Counted from the stretch's first letter, positions 7,994 to 17,132 are shown. The stretch is 64,000 nt of DNA from Galbibacter sp048266365 (GCF_048266365.1 NZ_JBLWZP010000004.1:248001-312000), one strand, 5' to 3'. The notes: generated by a model not told the origin, from the sequence alone. Numbers and translations are program-made.

Positions 7994-8782
7994 CTACCTT
8001 AAATTATCAGGGATTTCGCACACCGGTATAGGGGTCATCTTATGTTGATTTGCTTTGTTTAATCTGGTGTAAATTTCAAAAACTTCCAGTTCTCGACCGC
8101 TAAAGTCTGTAGCTTTTTTCCCATTTTCGCTCATCTCCATAGCCCATTCTAATTCAGGGTATGAGGCTCCAATTTGATCTTCGTCATTTCTATGGTCTCC
8201 CCACAATCCATCTGTTGGGGCGGCTTTTTGAATTTGTTGATCTATTCCCATGGTTTTTGCAAGAGCATAAACTTCTGTCTTACTTAGGTCTGCAATAGGA
8301 CTAATATCCACGCCGCCATCACCGTACTTGGTGTAAAATCCTATTCCAAAATCTTCAATTTTATTTCCTGTTCCTGCTACCAGGTAATTGTGAAGTCCAG
8401 CAAAATAATAGAGTGTAGTCATACGTAATCGAGCCCTAGTGTTCGCAAGCGCCATCATGCGGTCCTGTTCCTTGTTTACCTTGGGTACAACTTGTACAAG
8501 TTGGTCGAACACTGTGGTAAGGTCCGTAGTTAGGGTCTCAACATTGGGGTAGTTCTCCTTAAGCCATGTGATGTGATTTTGCGCTAGTGTGACCTGAGAA
8601 GGGTGTTGGTGTATTGGCATTTCCACGCACAATAGCTGCAGTCCCGTTTCTGCACATAGGGTTGAGGTGACTGCAGAGTCAATTCCTCCTGAAATGCCTA
8701 TAACAAATCCATTGATCTTAGCGTTTAAAGCATAGTCTTTTAGCCAGTCGACTATATGAGTGATAACAGCTTCTGTTTTCAT
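7994..8782 (-). CDS. nadE: NAD+ synthetase, ammonia-dependent
   Basis: The last step of NAD synthesis: deamido-NAD is adenylated and amidated using ammonia. The 262-residue length fits the short NH3-dependent form without a glutaminase domain. The PP-loop SGGIDS (31-36) is intact, and GTGNKIEDFGIGFYTKYGDG holds the conserved deamido-NAD and ATP contacts. The gene is divergent from gldB, an arrangement I recall from other flavobacteria. A strong hairpin lies between the two genes (8835-8877). ATG start. Confidence 0.92.
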   Translation of the reverse strand: MKTEAVITHIVDWLKDYALNAKINGFVIGISGGIDSAVTSTLCAETGLQLLCVEMPIHQHPSQVTLAQNHITWLKENYPNVETLTTDLTTVFDQLVQVVPKVNKEQDRMMALANTRARLRMTTLYYFAGLHNYLVAGTGNKIEDFGIGFYTKYGDGGVDISPIADLSKTEVYALAKTMGIDQQIQKAAPTDGLWGDHRNDEDQIGASYPELEWAMEMSENGKKATDFSGRELEVFEIYTRLNKANQHKMTPIPVCEIPDNLR

Positions 8783-8834
8783 GGTCTTTTAGGAGTCTAT
8801 TAGGAGTTAATATTTTAAATTTGCGACTTCGGTT

Positions 8835-8877
8835 ACTCTAAATATAGGAATTCGTGATATGTTCCGATATTTAGAGT
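8835..8877. repeat. Long imperfect palindrome between nadE and gldB
   Basis: ACTCTAAATAT (8835-8845) pairs exactly with ATATTTAGAGT (8867-8877). After one mismatch the pairing continues with GGAA (8847-8850) and TTCC (8862-8865), giving 15 of 16 pairs around an 11-base loop. A TAAATTTG box at 8816-8823 on the plus strand would place the hairpin in the gldB leader. It could be an operator or an RNA hairpin. Confidence 0.7.
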
Positions 8878-8901
8878 CCAAAGTACTAAATACAAAAGTA
8901 G

Positions 8902-9912
8902 ATGAATCTTAAATTATTGAAAAGTAAAATGCCTAAGGTTTTACAAATACTGTCTATGTGTAAATTTTTGCGGCTATTTTTTGCGATACTCGTAATAAGT
9001 TGCTCCTCAGATAGTAAATTGGAGGCAGAGATTGCCAAGGTAGCCGTTGATGTTCGCATCGATCGTTTTGATGTTAAATTCTCCAATGCGAATCCTGGTG
9101 AGCTTCCACAATTAAAAAAACAATATCCGTATTTGTTTCCCCTGCAATTTTCTGACAGCGTTTGGATCGAAAGAATGCAGGATAGTTTACATCAGGTCAT
9201 GGCTTCAGAAATCGATAAAAAATTTAGTGATTTTCAGCAGGATACCTTGGCGATACATGAATTGTTTCAACATATAAAATATTATTTCCCTGAATTCAAT
9301 ATCCCAAAAATAGTGACAGTTAACTCGGATGTAGATTACAAGAATCGCATCATTTATGCTGACTCCCTGATGCTCGTTGGCTTGGATAATTACCTAGGGG
9401 AGGAGCATGAGTTTTATAAAGGAATTCAACAGTATATCAGAGAGAATTTTGAAAAAGAGGCTCTGGTAGTTGATATGGGAAAAGCTATTGCAAGGAGTAC
9501 CATTAAAACAGCTCCATCTAGGGATTTTCTAAGTAAAATAGTGTATTACGGGAAGCTCTATTATTTGATGTCGCAGTGGATGCCAAAGACCGAATACTAT
9601 GAACTAATCCGGTACAAGGAAGATCAATTTCAATGGTCCTTGGCTAATGAACAGTACATCTGGCGCTACTTTATCTCAAACGAACTACTTTTTTCAACGG
9701 ATTCCAAATTAGACGATCGTTTTATTAACCCGGCCCCGTTTTCTAAATTTTATCTTGAATTGGATAATGAATCCCCAGGAAGACTTGGGCAATTTATAGG
9801 ATGGAGGATTGTTGATTCTTATATGAAAAATAATGAAGTATCTTTGCACGAGCTGCTGGAGGAGCCGGCGGCAACAGTATTTAAAAATTCACAATACAAA
9901 CCAAAGAAATAA
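8902..9912 (+). CDS. gldB: Gliding motility lipoprotein GldB
   Basis: GldB is a cell-envelope lipoprotein required for flavobacterial gliding. Its exact role is not known. The 336-residue protein has a signal peptide with lipobox VISCSS (Cys34), and its family assignment also rests on the gldC gene that overlaps its stop codon (TAATG). Downstream ATGs at 8929 and 8956 would give shorter, more usual signal peptides, so the true start could be any of the three. The nadE-gldB-gldC order is a known flavobacterial arrangement. Confidence 0.85.
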   Translation: MNLKLLKSKMPKVLQILSMCKFLRLFFAILVISCSSDSKLEAEIAKVAVDVRIDRFDVKFSNANPGELPQLKKQYPYLFPLQFSDSVWIERMQDSLHQVMASEIDKKFSDFQQDTLAIHELFQHIKYYFPEFNIPKIVTVNSDVDYKNRIIYADSLMLVGLDNYLGEEHEFYKGIQQYIRENFEKEALVVDMGKAIARSTIKTAPSRDFLSKIVYYGKLYYLMSQWMPKTEYYELIRYKEDQFQWSLANEQYIWRYFISNELLFSTDSKLDDRFINPAPFSKFYLELDNESPGRLGQFIGWRIVDSYMKNNEVSLHELLEEPAATVFKNSQYKPKK

Positions 9913-10250
9913 TGGCAGTAGTACATAAATCAGAAATAAATTTAAATGTAGAATTGGATGAAAATAAGGTGCCTGAAAAATTGAGCTGGACCGCCAAAGA
10001 TGGAGGTGTTGAAAATGAAGCAGCCAAAGCAGTTTTACTTTCAGTATGGAACAGTGAGCAACAGGAAACCTTAAAAATTGATTTATGGACCAAAGATATG
10101 CCTATGGACGAAATGAAAAAGTTCATGCATCAAACTTTGGTCTCTCTTAGTGATACTTTCTACAAGGCTACACAGGATGAAAAGATGACCGCCACCATGA
10201 AGGATTTTTGTGATTACTTTGCGGAGAAACTCGAATTGAAAAAGGAGTAA
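9912..10250 (+). CDS. gldC: Gliding motility protein GldC
   Basis: This is a small soluble protein (112 residues) of the GldC family, needed for efficient gliding. It is acidic and has no signal peptide or membrane segment. MHQTLVSLSDTFYKATQD (about residues 73-90) lies in the conserved helical part. Its ATG overlaps the gldB stop by one base, so the two are likely co-translated. It is convergent with engB with only 15 bases between them. Confidence 0.85.
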   Translation: MAVVHKSEINLNVELDENKVPEKLSWTAKDGGVENEAAKAVLLSVWNSEQQETLKIDLWTKDMPMDEMKKFMHQTLVSLSDTFYKATQDEKMTATMKDFCDYFAEKLELKKE

Positions 10251-10265
10251 AAAAGTGGTTTAGAC

Positions 10266-10868
10266 TTACTGGATTTGCTTGTTGATCTGATCGATGTAGT
10301 TCAGTAACTCATCTCTTCCAACACCTTTAGATGAGGAAGTGATGAAGTAGTTAGGAGTCTCCTCCCAAGCATCATCAAGCATCGCCTGCAGGTACTCCTG
10401 AACATTTCGTTCAATCGCTTTCGGTTTTAACTTATCCGCTTTAGTGAAAATAATTGAAAAAGGAATTTGATTTTCTCCAAGCCACTGCATGAATTCCATG
10501 TCAATTGTTTGTGGACTGTGTCGAATATCAATAAGGATAAAGGCAGAAACTAATTGCTTTCGCTGAGAGAAATATGCGGTGATGAATTTTTGGAATTTAC
10601 TTTTGGTCGTTTTAGAAACCTTGGCATAGCCATATCCCGGTAAATCCACTAAAAACCAATTTCCATTGATCTTGAAGTGATTTATCAGCTGCGTCTTTCC
10701 AGGCCTTCCTGAAATCTTAGCGAGACTTTTTCGCTCTGTCAGCATGTTGATCAAAGATGATTTGCCCACATTAGAGCGACCAATGAATGCATATTCCGGC
10801 AACGGTTCATTGGGACACTTGCTTACATCCGTATTACTGATGATAAAAGTTGCTGATTTAATCTGCAT
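10266..10868 (-). CDS. engB: Ribosome biogenesis GTPase EngB (YsxC/YihA)
   Basis: An essential small GTPase that helps assemble the large ribosomal subunit. The 200 residues carry the P-loop GRSNVGKSS (30-38), G3 motif DLPGYGYA and G4 motif FTKADK. ATG start. It lies nine bases downstream of the alpha/beta hydrolase gene on the same strand, so the two probably share a transcript. Confidence 0.93.
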   Translation of the reverse strand: MQIKSATFIISNTDVSKCPNEPLPEYAFIGRSNVGKSSLINMLTERKSLAKISGRPGKTQLINHFKINGNWFLVDLPGYGYAKVSKTTKSKFQKFITAYFSQRKQLVSAFILIDIRHSPQTIDMEFMQWLGENQIPFSIIFTKADKLKPKAIERNVQEYLQAMLDDAWEETPNYFITSSSKGVGRDELLNYIDQINKQIQ

Positions 10869-10877
10869 GGTGCGGAT

Positions 10878-11642
10878 TTAGAAATTACGTTCTTTAAGCC
10901 ATTTGTGTAAAATGGTATTAAATTCATTTGGATGTTCCATCATTGGTGCATGTCCACATTTTTCAATCCAGAAAAGATCGGAATCTGGCAATAATTCATG
11001 AAATTCTTCGGCTACATTCGGCGGAGTAACATTATCGTTCTCACCCCAAATAATGCAAGTGGGCGTTTGTATTTGTGGAAGATCCTTAGACATATTATGT
11101 CGGATTGCACTTTTGGCAATAGCTAGAGTCTTGATAAGTTTACCTCGATCGTTCACTGTGGCGAAAACTTCATCCACAATTTCTTTGGTTGCAACCTCAG
11201 GATCATAAAAAACCTCTTGGGCCTTTTTCTTCATAAACTCATAGTTCCCACGTTTAGGGTATCCATCACCCATGGCGCTTTCATACAAACCTGAGCTACC
11301 TGTGATCACTAGAGCCTTGATGTTTTCTGGAAATAATTTGGTATATAAAAGACCGATATGTCCTCCAAGAGAATTACCTAGCAAAATAACATCATCTAGT
11401 TCTTTGTGCTTTATAAATTTTTCAAGATTCGTTGCAAAACTCTTTACATTAGTCTTAAGCAACGGCATTGTATATATTGGAAGTTCAGGGATTAATACTT
11501 TGTAACCATTGGTGGAAAAATATTCGGCTACACCATCGAAATTACTGAGGCCTCCCATTAGTCCATGTAGTACAATCATAGGTTTTCCTTCTCCCATTTC
11601 TAAGTAAGTAAATTCACCTTCCTTCTTTAAATCGTGTACCAT
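10878..11642 (-). CDS. Alpha/beta hydrolase
   Basis: A cytosolic alpha/beta-hydrolase-fold enzyme of unknown substrate. It has an oxyanion-hole HGLMGG, the nucleophile elbow GNSLGG, a late aspartate in WGENDNVTPP and a catalytic histidine in CGHAPMMEHP, so the triad is complete. I place the start at the ATG at 11642 (MVHDLKKEG, 254 residues). The longer frame opens only with a TTG at 11672, and a -7 box lies at 11670-11677. It is first in a unit with engB. Fold-level assignment is firm; a specific reaction cannot be read from it. Confidence 0.8.
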   Translation of the reverse strand: MVHDLKKEGEFTYLEMGEGKPMIVLHGLMGGLSNFDGVAEYFSTNGYKVLIPELPIYTMPLLKTNVKSFATNLEKFIKHKELDDVILLGNSLGGHIGLLYTKLFPENIKALVITGSSGLYESAMGDGYPKRGNYEFMKKKAQEVFYDPEVATKEIVDEVFATVNDRGKLIKTLAIAKSAIRHNMSKDLPQIQTPTCIIWGENDNVTPPNVAEEFHELLPDSDLFWIEKCGHAPMMEHPNEFNTILHKWLKERNF

Positions 11643-11669
11643 TAAGGGTTTGTTACATTTCTTCGGAAA

Positions 11670-11677
11670 CAAATATA
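11670..11677 (-). promoter_or_regulatory. Candidate -7 box for the hydrolase-engB unit
   Basis: The minus strand reads TATATTTG, a full match to TAnnTTTG, 28 bases before the ATG at 11642. No clear TTG stands at the -33 distance. It supports the shorter start of the hydrolase. Confidence 0.4.
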
Positions 11678-11840
11678 GCGAATTAGGATATATTTTAAAT
11701 CATTTCGTAGGCCATGCTGTGAATTAAATGTAAAAAACTACACATTCCAATTCATATCTCCTTTTAAGTCAGTTATTAACAATTTTTCAAGCTTGAGTTT
11801 TACTGAGGCCTTCGCGTAAATTGAAGAATTTATCAACAAA

Positions 11841-11876
11841 GTGGTAAAAAGTGGTAAAAAGTGATTATTTGTGGTA
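11841..11876 (+). promoter_or_regulatory. MraZ operator: four 10-bp direct repeats
   Basis: GTGGTA recurs at 11841, 11851 and 11871, with a variant GTGATT at 11861. The period is exactly ten bases, one helical turn. MraZ proteins are known to bind tandem GTGG-type repeats in front of their own operon. The repeats end about ten bases before the -7 box at 11887-11894, so bound MraZ would cover the -33 region and repress the dcw operon. Confidence 0.8.
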
Positions 11877-11886
11877 AATATTTCTC

Positions 11887-11894
11887 TATATTTG
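11887..11894 (+). promoter_or_regulatory. -7 box of the dcw operon promoter
   Basis: TATATTTG matches TAnnTTTG. Transcription would start near 11900. The -33 position falls within the MraZ repeats and lacks a well-spaced TTG, as might be expected of a regulated promoter. The location excludes the GTG at 11871 as the mraZ start codon. Confidence 0.55.
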
Positions 11895-11921
11895 AAAAGT
11901 AAACATTTAAAAGAGTTCAAC

Positions 11922-12404
11922 TTGATTCAGTTTTCAGAAGAATATGAGTGTAAGGCAGATAGCAAGGGGCGCATCATGGTGCCGTCCTCGCTGCGCGCCA
12001 AATTAGCACCCGTCTTAGCTGATGGTTTGGTGTTGAAACGCTCTATTTTTCAAAAATGTCTTGAGGTCTATACTATGGCCGCATGGGAAAAAGAAATGAA
12101 ACAAGTGTCTAAATTAAATCGTTTCGTCAAAAAGAATAATGATTTCATAAGGCAGTTTACTGCTGGAGTAAGAGTTGTTGAGATTGATTCAAATGGTCGA
12201 TTAAGTATGCCTAAGAATCTAATGACTTTTGCCGGAATCGAGAAAGAAGTCGTGCTTTCAGAATCTATTGATCGCATAGAGATTTGGGATAAACAACGCT
12301 ATTACGATGTTTTGGAACAGGGAGCGGATTCGTTTTCTGATTTAGCAGAACAAGTTATGGGAGGTTTTGAAATAGAACAAGAAGATGGAGATGGAGTATC
12401 ATAA
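11922..12404 (+). CDS. mraZ: Transcriptional regulator MraZ
   Basis: MraZ is a DNA-binding, ring-forming regulator of the dcw cluster, with two SpoVT/AbrB-like halves. YECKADSKGRIMVPSSLR begins the first half, and VEIDSNGRLSMPKNL begins the second. The frame opens with GTG at 11871, but that codon is part of the operator repeats and precedes the -7 box. No in-frame ATG exists before the conserved region. I therefore choose the TTG at 11922 (LIQFSEEYECK), which gives 160 residues and an N-terminus in line with the family. rsmH overlaps its end by 20 bases. Confidence 0.85.
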   Translation: MIQFSEEYECKADSKGRIMVPSSLRAKLAPVLADGLVLKRSIFQKCLEVYTMAAWEKEMKQVSKLNRFVKKNNDFIRQFTAGVRVVEIDSNGRLSMPKNLMTFAGIEKEVVLSESIDRIEIWDKQRYYDVLEQGADSFSDLAEQVMGGFEIEQEDGDGVS

Positions 12405-13287
12405 GCCAGTATTGTTACAGGAAACTGTTGATGGTCTGAACATCAAAGAAGATGGTATCTATGTGGATGTCACCTTCGGAGGAGGAGGGCATTCTAGAGA
12501 GATTTTGAGCAGGTTGGGATCAAAAGGAAAATTGTATGGTTTTGATCAAGACGAGGATGCGCAGGAGAACGCACTTGATGATGAGCGTTTTGTGTTGATC
12601 CCTCAGAATTTTAGACATATTAAACGTTTTTTAAAATTTCACGGTGTACGAACTGTGGATGGAATCCTAGGGGATTTCGGCGTTTCATCGCATCAATTTG
12701 ACGTTCCGGAGCGTGGATTTTCAACCCGATTCGATGCAGATCTCGATATGCGAATGAGTCAGCAAAATACCCTTAGTGCTTATGATGTGGTGAACACTTA
12801 TGAGCAAGGAGATCTAAAACGAGTTTTTGGTCTTTATGGAGAATTGAAAAATGCAGGGACCATCGCAGCAACCATCGTTGAGAAGCGTGCAGAACAACCT
12901 ATAAAGACAACAGAAGATTTAAAGAATTGTTTGCGCAGGTTGTTGCCTGCTTACAAGGAGAATAAAATATTAGCACAACTCTATCAGGCAATCCGAATAG
13001 AGGTAAATCAGGAAGTCGAAGTATTGCGAGAGTTTTTATTGCAGACACCTGAGCTTATAGAAAAAGGTGGTCGGTTGAGTTTGATAAGCTACCACTCATT
13101 AGAAGATCGTTTAGTGAAGCGCTTTATAAGGAGTGGGAAGTTTGAAGGTGAAGTGGAGAAGGATTTTTACGGTAACCCTCAGGTGCCGTTTAAAAAAGTT
13201 TCAGGCTTGATCGTGCCTTCTAAAGAGGAGATTGAAGTCAATAGTAGAGCGCGAAGTGCAAAATTGCGAATCGCTGAAAAACTCTAA
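12385..13287 (+). CDS. rsmH: 16S rRNA (cytosine-1402-N4) methyltransferase RsmH (MraW)
   Basis: This SAM-dependent enzyme methylates N4 of C1402 in the decoding centre of 16S rRNA. The 300-residue protein begins with the family pattern YHKPVLLQETVDGL and has the SAM-binding motif VDVTFGGGGHSREIL (about 29-43). Near the end come SYHSLEDRLVKRF and the NSRARSAKLR signature. ATG at 12385; a second ATG lies two codons on. It overlaps mraZ by 20 bases and is the second gene of the dcw operon. Confidence 0.95.
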   Translation: MEMEYHKPVLLQETVDGLNIKEDGIYVDVTFGGGGHSREILSRLGSKGKLYGFDQDEDAQENALDDERFVLIPQNFRHIKRFLKFHGVRTVDGILGDFGVSSHQFDVPERGFSTRFDADLDMRMSQQNTLSAYDVVNTYEQGDLKRVFGLYGELKNAGTIAATIVEKRAEQPIKTTEDLKNCLRRLLPAYKENKILAQLYQAIRIEVNQEVEVLREFLLQTPELIEKGGRLSLISYHSLEDRLVKRFIRSGKFEGEVEKDFYGNPQVPFKKVSGLIVPSKEEIEVNSRARSAKLRIAEKL

Positions 13288-13292
13288 AGAAC

Positions 13293-13613
13293 ATGAGAAA
13301 AGGGATGTTGGACATATTAAAAGGTAAGTTCCTGGTGAGTGATGACTCGGTCAAGAACTGGAGGTTTATATTGTTTGCTTCCTTTTTGGCTGTTATTATG
13401 ATTTCAAGTGCGCACAATGCGGATAGAAAGGTTCATGAACTCGCAAAGCTAAATAATAGAGTGTTGGAATTACGTAGTGAGTTTGTGGATGTACGTACCA
13501 AAGTTCAACAAGTTAGATTAGAGTCACATATAACTTCAAAGGTGGAGTCCATGGGGTTAAAACCTTCTTTGAACCCACCTAAGAAAATAAAAGTAGTAGG
13601 AGATAATAAGTAA
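13293..13613 (+). CDS. ftsL: FtsL-like cell-division protein
   Basis: A 106-residue single-pass membrane protein between rsmH and ftsI, the position of ftsL in dcw clusters. It has a short cytosolic start, a hydrophobic helix (FILFASFLAVIMISSA, about 26-41) and a periplasmic coiled coil (about 45-85) followed by MGLKPSLNPPKKIK. FtsL links FtsQ/FtsB to the FtsWI synthase. Sequence similarity in this family is weak, so the call rests on topology, size and context. Confidence 0.8.
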   Translation: MRKGMLDILKGKFLVSDDSVKNWRFILFASFLAVIMISSAHNADRKVHELAKLNNRVLELRSEFVDVRTKVQQVRLESHITSKVESMGLKPSLNPPKKIKVVGDNK

Positions 13614-13615
13614 TT

Positions 13616-15613
13616 ATGCCAATAACGGATAAATCCATATTGAGTCGATTGTATTTTGTGGCAGGCTGTATGTTCCTGCTGGCATTGGCTATTGGGGTTA
13701 AGCTTGTGAGTATACAGTTTGTTGACGGAGATAAATACAGAGCACTTTCTCAAAAACGTACCATAAAGAACTTTACTATTGAGCCTAAACGTGGTAATTT
13801 GTATTCTGATGATGGAAGTCTATTGGCAACTTCTGTGACTAAGTACGATGTTCGTTTCGATGCACTTACGCCGAGTAGAGCAGTATTTGAAGAGCTTATT
13901 AAACCTCTTTCTGATTCACTTTCAAAAGTTTTAGGGAAACCTTCTTCTTATTATCAAAATTTAATGAAGAAGGCCAGATTAGATAAAAACAGGTATTTGC
14001 TGATTGCTCGTGACTTGGGTTATACAGAGTATATGCACATAAAAGGCTTTCCAATGTTTAATCTAGGACCTTATAAAGGAGGTTTTATTGTAGAACAAGA
14101 AACCCAAAGAGAATACCCGCTTGGTGGTATTGCACATCGTAGTGTGGGATACGAAAGAGAAAATGGACCAAGTGTAGGTCTTGAAGGTGCTTTTGGTGAA
14201 TTCCTCAGAGGAGAAGAAGGGCATCGCTTAAAACAAAAGATAGCACAAGGGCAGTGGAAGCCTATTACCGATTACAACGAAATTGAGCCTAAGGATGGCT
14301 ATGATGTGGTGTCGACCATTAATGTCAATATCCAAGATATTGCACATCATGCTTTGCTAACACAGCTGGAGAAATATAAGGCCATGCACGGTACTGTAGT
14401 GGTTATGGAAGTAAAAACTGGAGAGATTAAAGCGATTTCGAATTTAGGGAGAACTTCCAACGGAAAATATTTTGAGCGTTTGAACTATGCAGTTGGTGAA
14501 TCTCATGAACCTGGATCTACTTTCAAGTTGTTTTCTATGATTGCAGCTCTTGAAGATCATGCGGTAGACACAAGTGATATTATAGATACAGGAAAGGGAG
14601 TCATTTCCTTTTATGGTGAAAAGGTAGAAGACTCCAAATGGGGTGGCTATGGAGAAATATCCGTATCCGATGTTCTAGTGCGATCTTCGAATGTTGGTAT
14701 TGTTAAAATCATTGATGATTTCTATGGAGACCAACCAGAGAAATTTGTCAACAGGCTTTATAATATGGGGCTGAATGAAAAATTAGGTCTCGCTATAAAA
14801 GGAGAGGGAAAACCATTTATTCCACATCCAAATGATAAAGAACACTGGAGTGGTATTGCCCTGCAGTGGATGGCTTATGGTTATGGAGTGTCCTTGACAC
14901 CTTTGCAAACTTTAGCTTTCTACAATGCCGTTGCAAACGATGGTGAGCTGCTTAAACCTAGATTGATTAAAGAGGTTCGCGACTGGGATAAGGTCATTCA
15001 AAAATTTGACAAGGAAGTATTGAATCCTTCGATTTGCTCGAAAGAAACATTAAAAAAGGTACAGGCTATGTTGGAGAATGTGGTGAAATCAGAGCATGGT
15101 ACAGGTCATGGATTGTACTCCCCGAATTTTTCAATGGCAGGTAAAACCGGTACGGCTCAGAAAAATTATGCTGATAAAAGTAAGCTTAAATATATCTCAA
15201 CTTTTGCAGGATACTTTCCATCTGATGAACCTAAGTATTCTTGTATCGTAGTAATCCATGAGCCAGATAAAAGTGTGGGTTATTATGGTGCCGATGTTTC
15301 GGGTCCAGTATTTAAAGCCATTGCTCAGAAGATATATATTAATTCACCACTGATAGATACCATTGATGAATTAAACAAAGAAGATAAAGATTTACTAGAG
15401 GATTATAAATCGTATTACGCAAAAGTTAAACTAGACAATTCTATCATACCAAACGTGCAAGGTATGAGCGGAATGGATGCTGTTTCCATATTGGAAAATC
15501 TAGGACTAAGAGTAGAAATAGAAGGATCCAATGGGGGGACAGTTAAAAGTCAATCCGTAAAAAGCGGCGCAAAAGTGGAGTCAAACCAAACCATAGTTTT
15601 GAAATTAACGTGA
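13616..15613 (+). CDS. ftsI: Division transpeptidase FtsI (PBP3) with PASTA domain
   Basis: FtsI cross-links septal peptidoglycan as partner of FtsW. The protein (665 residues) has an N-terminal membrane anchor (about 10-30), a pedestal domain and a transpeptidase domain. The active-site motifs are STFK (Ser301), SSN (357-359) and KTGT (Lys510). A C-terminal PASTA domain (from about 610, IPNVQGMSGMDAVSILENLG) is present, as is common in Bacteroidota but not in enteric bacteria. ATG start three bases after ftsL; the end overlaps murE by four bases. Confidence 0.95.
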   Translation: MPITDKSILSRLYFVAGCMFLLALAIGVKLVSIQFVDGDKYRALSQKRTIKNFTIEPKRGNLYSDDGSLLATSVTKYDVRFDALTPSRAVFEELIKPLSDSLSKVLGKPSSYYQNLMKKARLDKNRYLLIARDLGYTEYMHIKGFPMFNLGPYKGGFIVEQETQREYPLGGIAHRSVGYERENGPSVGLEGAFGEFLRGEEGHRLKQKIAQGQWKPITDYNEIEPKDGYDVVSTINVNIQDIAHHALLTQLEKYKAMHGTVVVMEVKTGEIKAISNLGRTSNGKYFERLNYAVGESHEPGSTFKLFSMIAALEDHAVDTSDIIDTGKGVISFYGEKVEDSKWGGYGEISVSDVLVRSSNVGIVKIIDDFYGDQPEKFVNRLYNMGLNEKLGLAIKGEGKPFIPHPNDKEHWSGIALQWMAYGYGVSLTPLQTLAFYNAVANDGELLKPRLIKEVRDWDKVIQKFDKEVLNPSICSKETLKKVQAMLENVVKSEHGTGHGLYSPNFSMAGKTGTAQKNYADKSKLKYISTFAGYFPSDEPKYSCIVVIHEPDKSVGYYGADVSGPVFKAIAQKIYINSPLIDTIDELNKEDKDLLEDYKSYYAKVKLDNSIIPNVQGMSGMDAVSILENLGLRVEIEGSNGGTVKSQSVKSGAKVESNQTIVLKLT

Positions 15614-17103
15614 TTGTATTAAAAGACATATTGTACAAGGTGAAGATCGATGCTGTTTATGGCAATACCGATACGCATATTAATGCAATACATTTCGATT
15701 CTAGAAAAGTATCGTTAGATGATGTGTTTGTTGCTATTCGCGGTACTGCGGTGGATGGTCACGATTATATTACAAAGGCTATCGAAAATGGAGCGATTGC
15801 AGTAATTTGTGAAAAATTACCAGCGGAACTCATCAACGGAGTTACCTATATAAGCGTTGAAGATGCACATCACGCTTTGGCTGTTATGGCTTCTAATTTC
15901 TATGGTAATCCATCTGAAAATTTAAAGTTGATTGGAGTTACAGGCACCAATGGTAAAACTACTATAGCGAGCCTTTTGTATGAACTCTTTAAAAAGGCAG
16001 GTTTTAAAACAGGCCTTTTATCCACGGTTAAAGTGATGGTAGGTCAGGATAGTTTTCCTGCTACCCATACCACTCCGGATCCCATGGCTATCAATGGGTA
16101 TTTAAAATCGATGAATTTAGCAGGTGTAGAATACTGTTTTATGGAGGTGAGTTCTCATGGAATCGATCAACAACGCACCACCGGACTTGAGTTTGTAGGT
16201 GGGGTGTTTAGTAATCTTACGCATGATCACCTTGACTATCACCATAGTTTTGCAGAATACAGGGATGTCAAAAAACGATTTTTTGACCAGCTGTCTCCAA
16301 GGGCATTTGCTCTTGTTAATGTGGATGATAAAAATGGGGTATATATGCTTCAGAATACCAAGGCTAAGAAATTGACCTATGCTTTAAAGTCTTACGCGGA
16401 TTACAAGGCGCAAATTCTCGAAAATCAATTTCATGGTTTACTGTTGAAAATTGACAACAATGAGGTCTGGTCAAAGTTGATTGGCAATTTCAATGCCTAC
16501 AATCTACTTGCAGTTTACGGGGTGGCAATTGAATTGGGATTGGAAAAGATGGAAGTGCTTCAGTATTTGAGTGAATTGGAAAGTGTAGGCGGAAGATTCC
16601 AATACTATATTTCACAGGGAGAGATCACTGCCATTGTTGATTATGCACATACACCAGATGCTTTGAAAAATGTTCTGGAAACCATAAATGCCATTCGGAC
16701 TGGAAATGAAAGCCTGATTACTGTAGTAGGTTGTGGAGGAGATCGCGATACTACCAAAAGGCCATTGATGGCCAATATAGCTGCTAAATTAAGTTCTAAA
16801 GCTTTATTTACCTCGGATAATCCTAGAACCGAAAATCCTGAAAAAATTTTAGAGGATATGGAGTCTGGCGTAGAGCCACAGTTTTACAATAAAACCCTCA
16901 CTATTCAGGATAGAAGACAGGCGATAAGAACGGCTTGCCAACTTGCACAAAAGAATGACATCATATTAATCGCAGGAAAAGGACATGAGAATTACCAAGA
17001 AATTAATGGAGTTCGCAGAGATTTTGATGATATGAAAATTGTAATTGAATTATTAAATAATATGAATCAACATTCCCAGGATACATCCAACGGGAATTCA
17101 TAA
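15610..17103 (+). CDS. murE: UDP-MurNAc-tripeptide ligase MurE (meso-DAP type)
   Basis: MurE adds the third residue to the peptidoglycan stem peptide in the cytosol. The 497-residue ligase shows the ATP loop GVTGTNGKTT and the substrate-specificity motif DNPRTENPE. DNPR is the form that selects meso-diaminopimelate over lysine. The start is GTG at 15610, overlapping the ftsI stop; a TTG lies four bases on in another frame and there is no nearby in-frame ATG. Overlap suggests translational coupling. Confidence 0.93.
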   Translation: MIVLKDILYKVKIDAVYGNTDTHINAIHFDSRKVSLDDVFVAIRGTAVDGHDYITKAIENGAIAVICEKLPAELINGVTYISVEDAHHALAVMASNFYGNPSENLKLIGVTGTNGKTTIASLLYELFKKAGFKTGLLSTVKVMVGQDSFPATHTTPDPMAINGYLKSMNLAGVEYCFMEVSSHGIDQQRTTGLEFVGGVFSNLTHDHLDYHHSFAEYRDVKKRFFDQLSPRAFALVNVDDKNGVYMLQNTKAKKLTYALKSYADYKAQILENQFHGLLLKIDNNEVWSKLIGNFNAYNLLAVYGVAIELGLEKMEVLQYLSELESVGGRFQYYISQGEITAIVDYAHTPDALKNVLETINAIRTGNESLITVVGCGGDRDTTKRPLMANIAAKLSSKALFTSDNPRTENPEKILEDMESGVEPQFYNKTLTIQDRRQAIRTACQLAQKNDIILIAGKGHENYQEINGVRRDFDDMKIVIELLNNMNQHSQDTSNGNS

Positions 17104-17132
17104 TATGATTATTAAAGGATAGACGATAACGT

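Noticed and set aside
11871..11921. Longer MraZ N-terminus from the GTG at 11871
   Set aside because: That GTG is the fourth operator repeat and precedes the -7 box, and the extra residues have no counterpart in the family.
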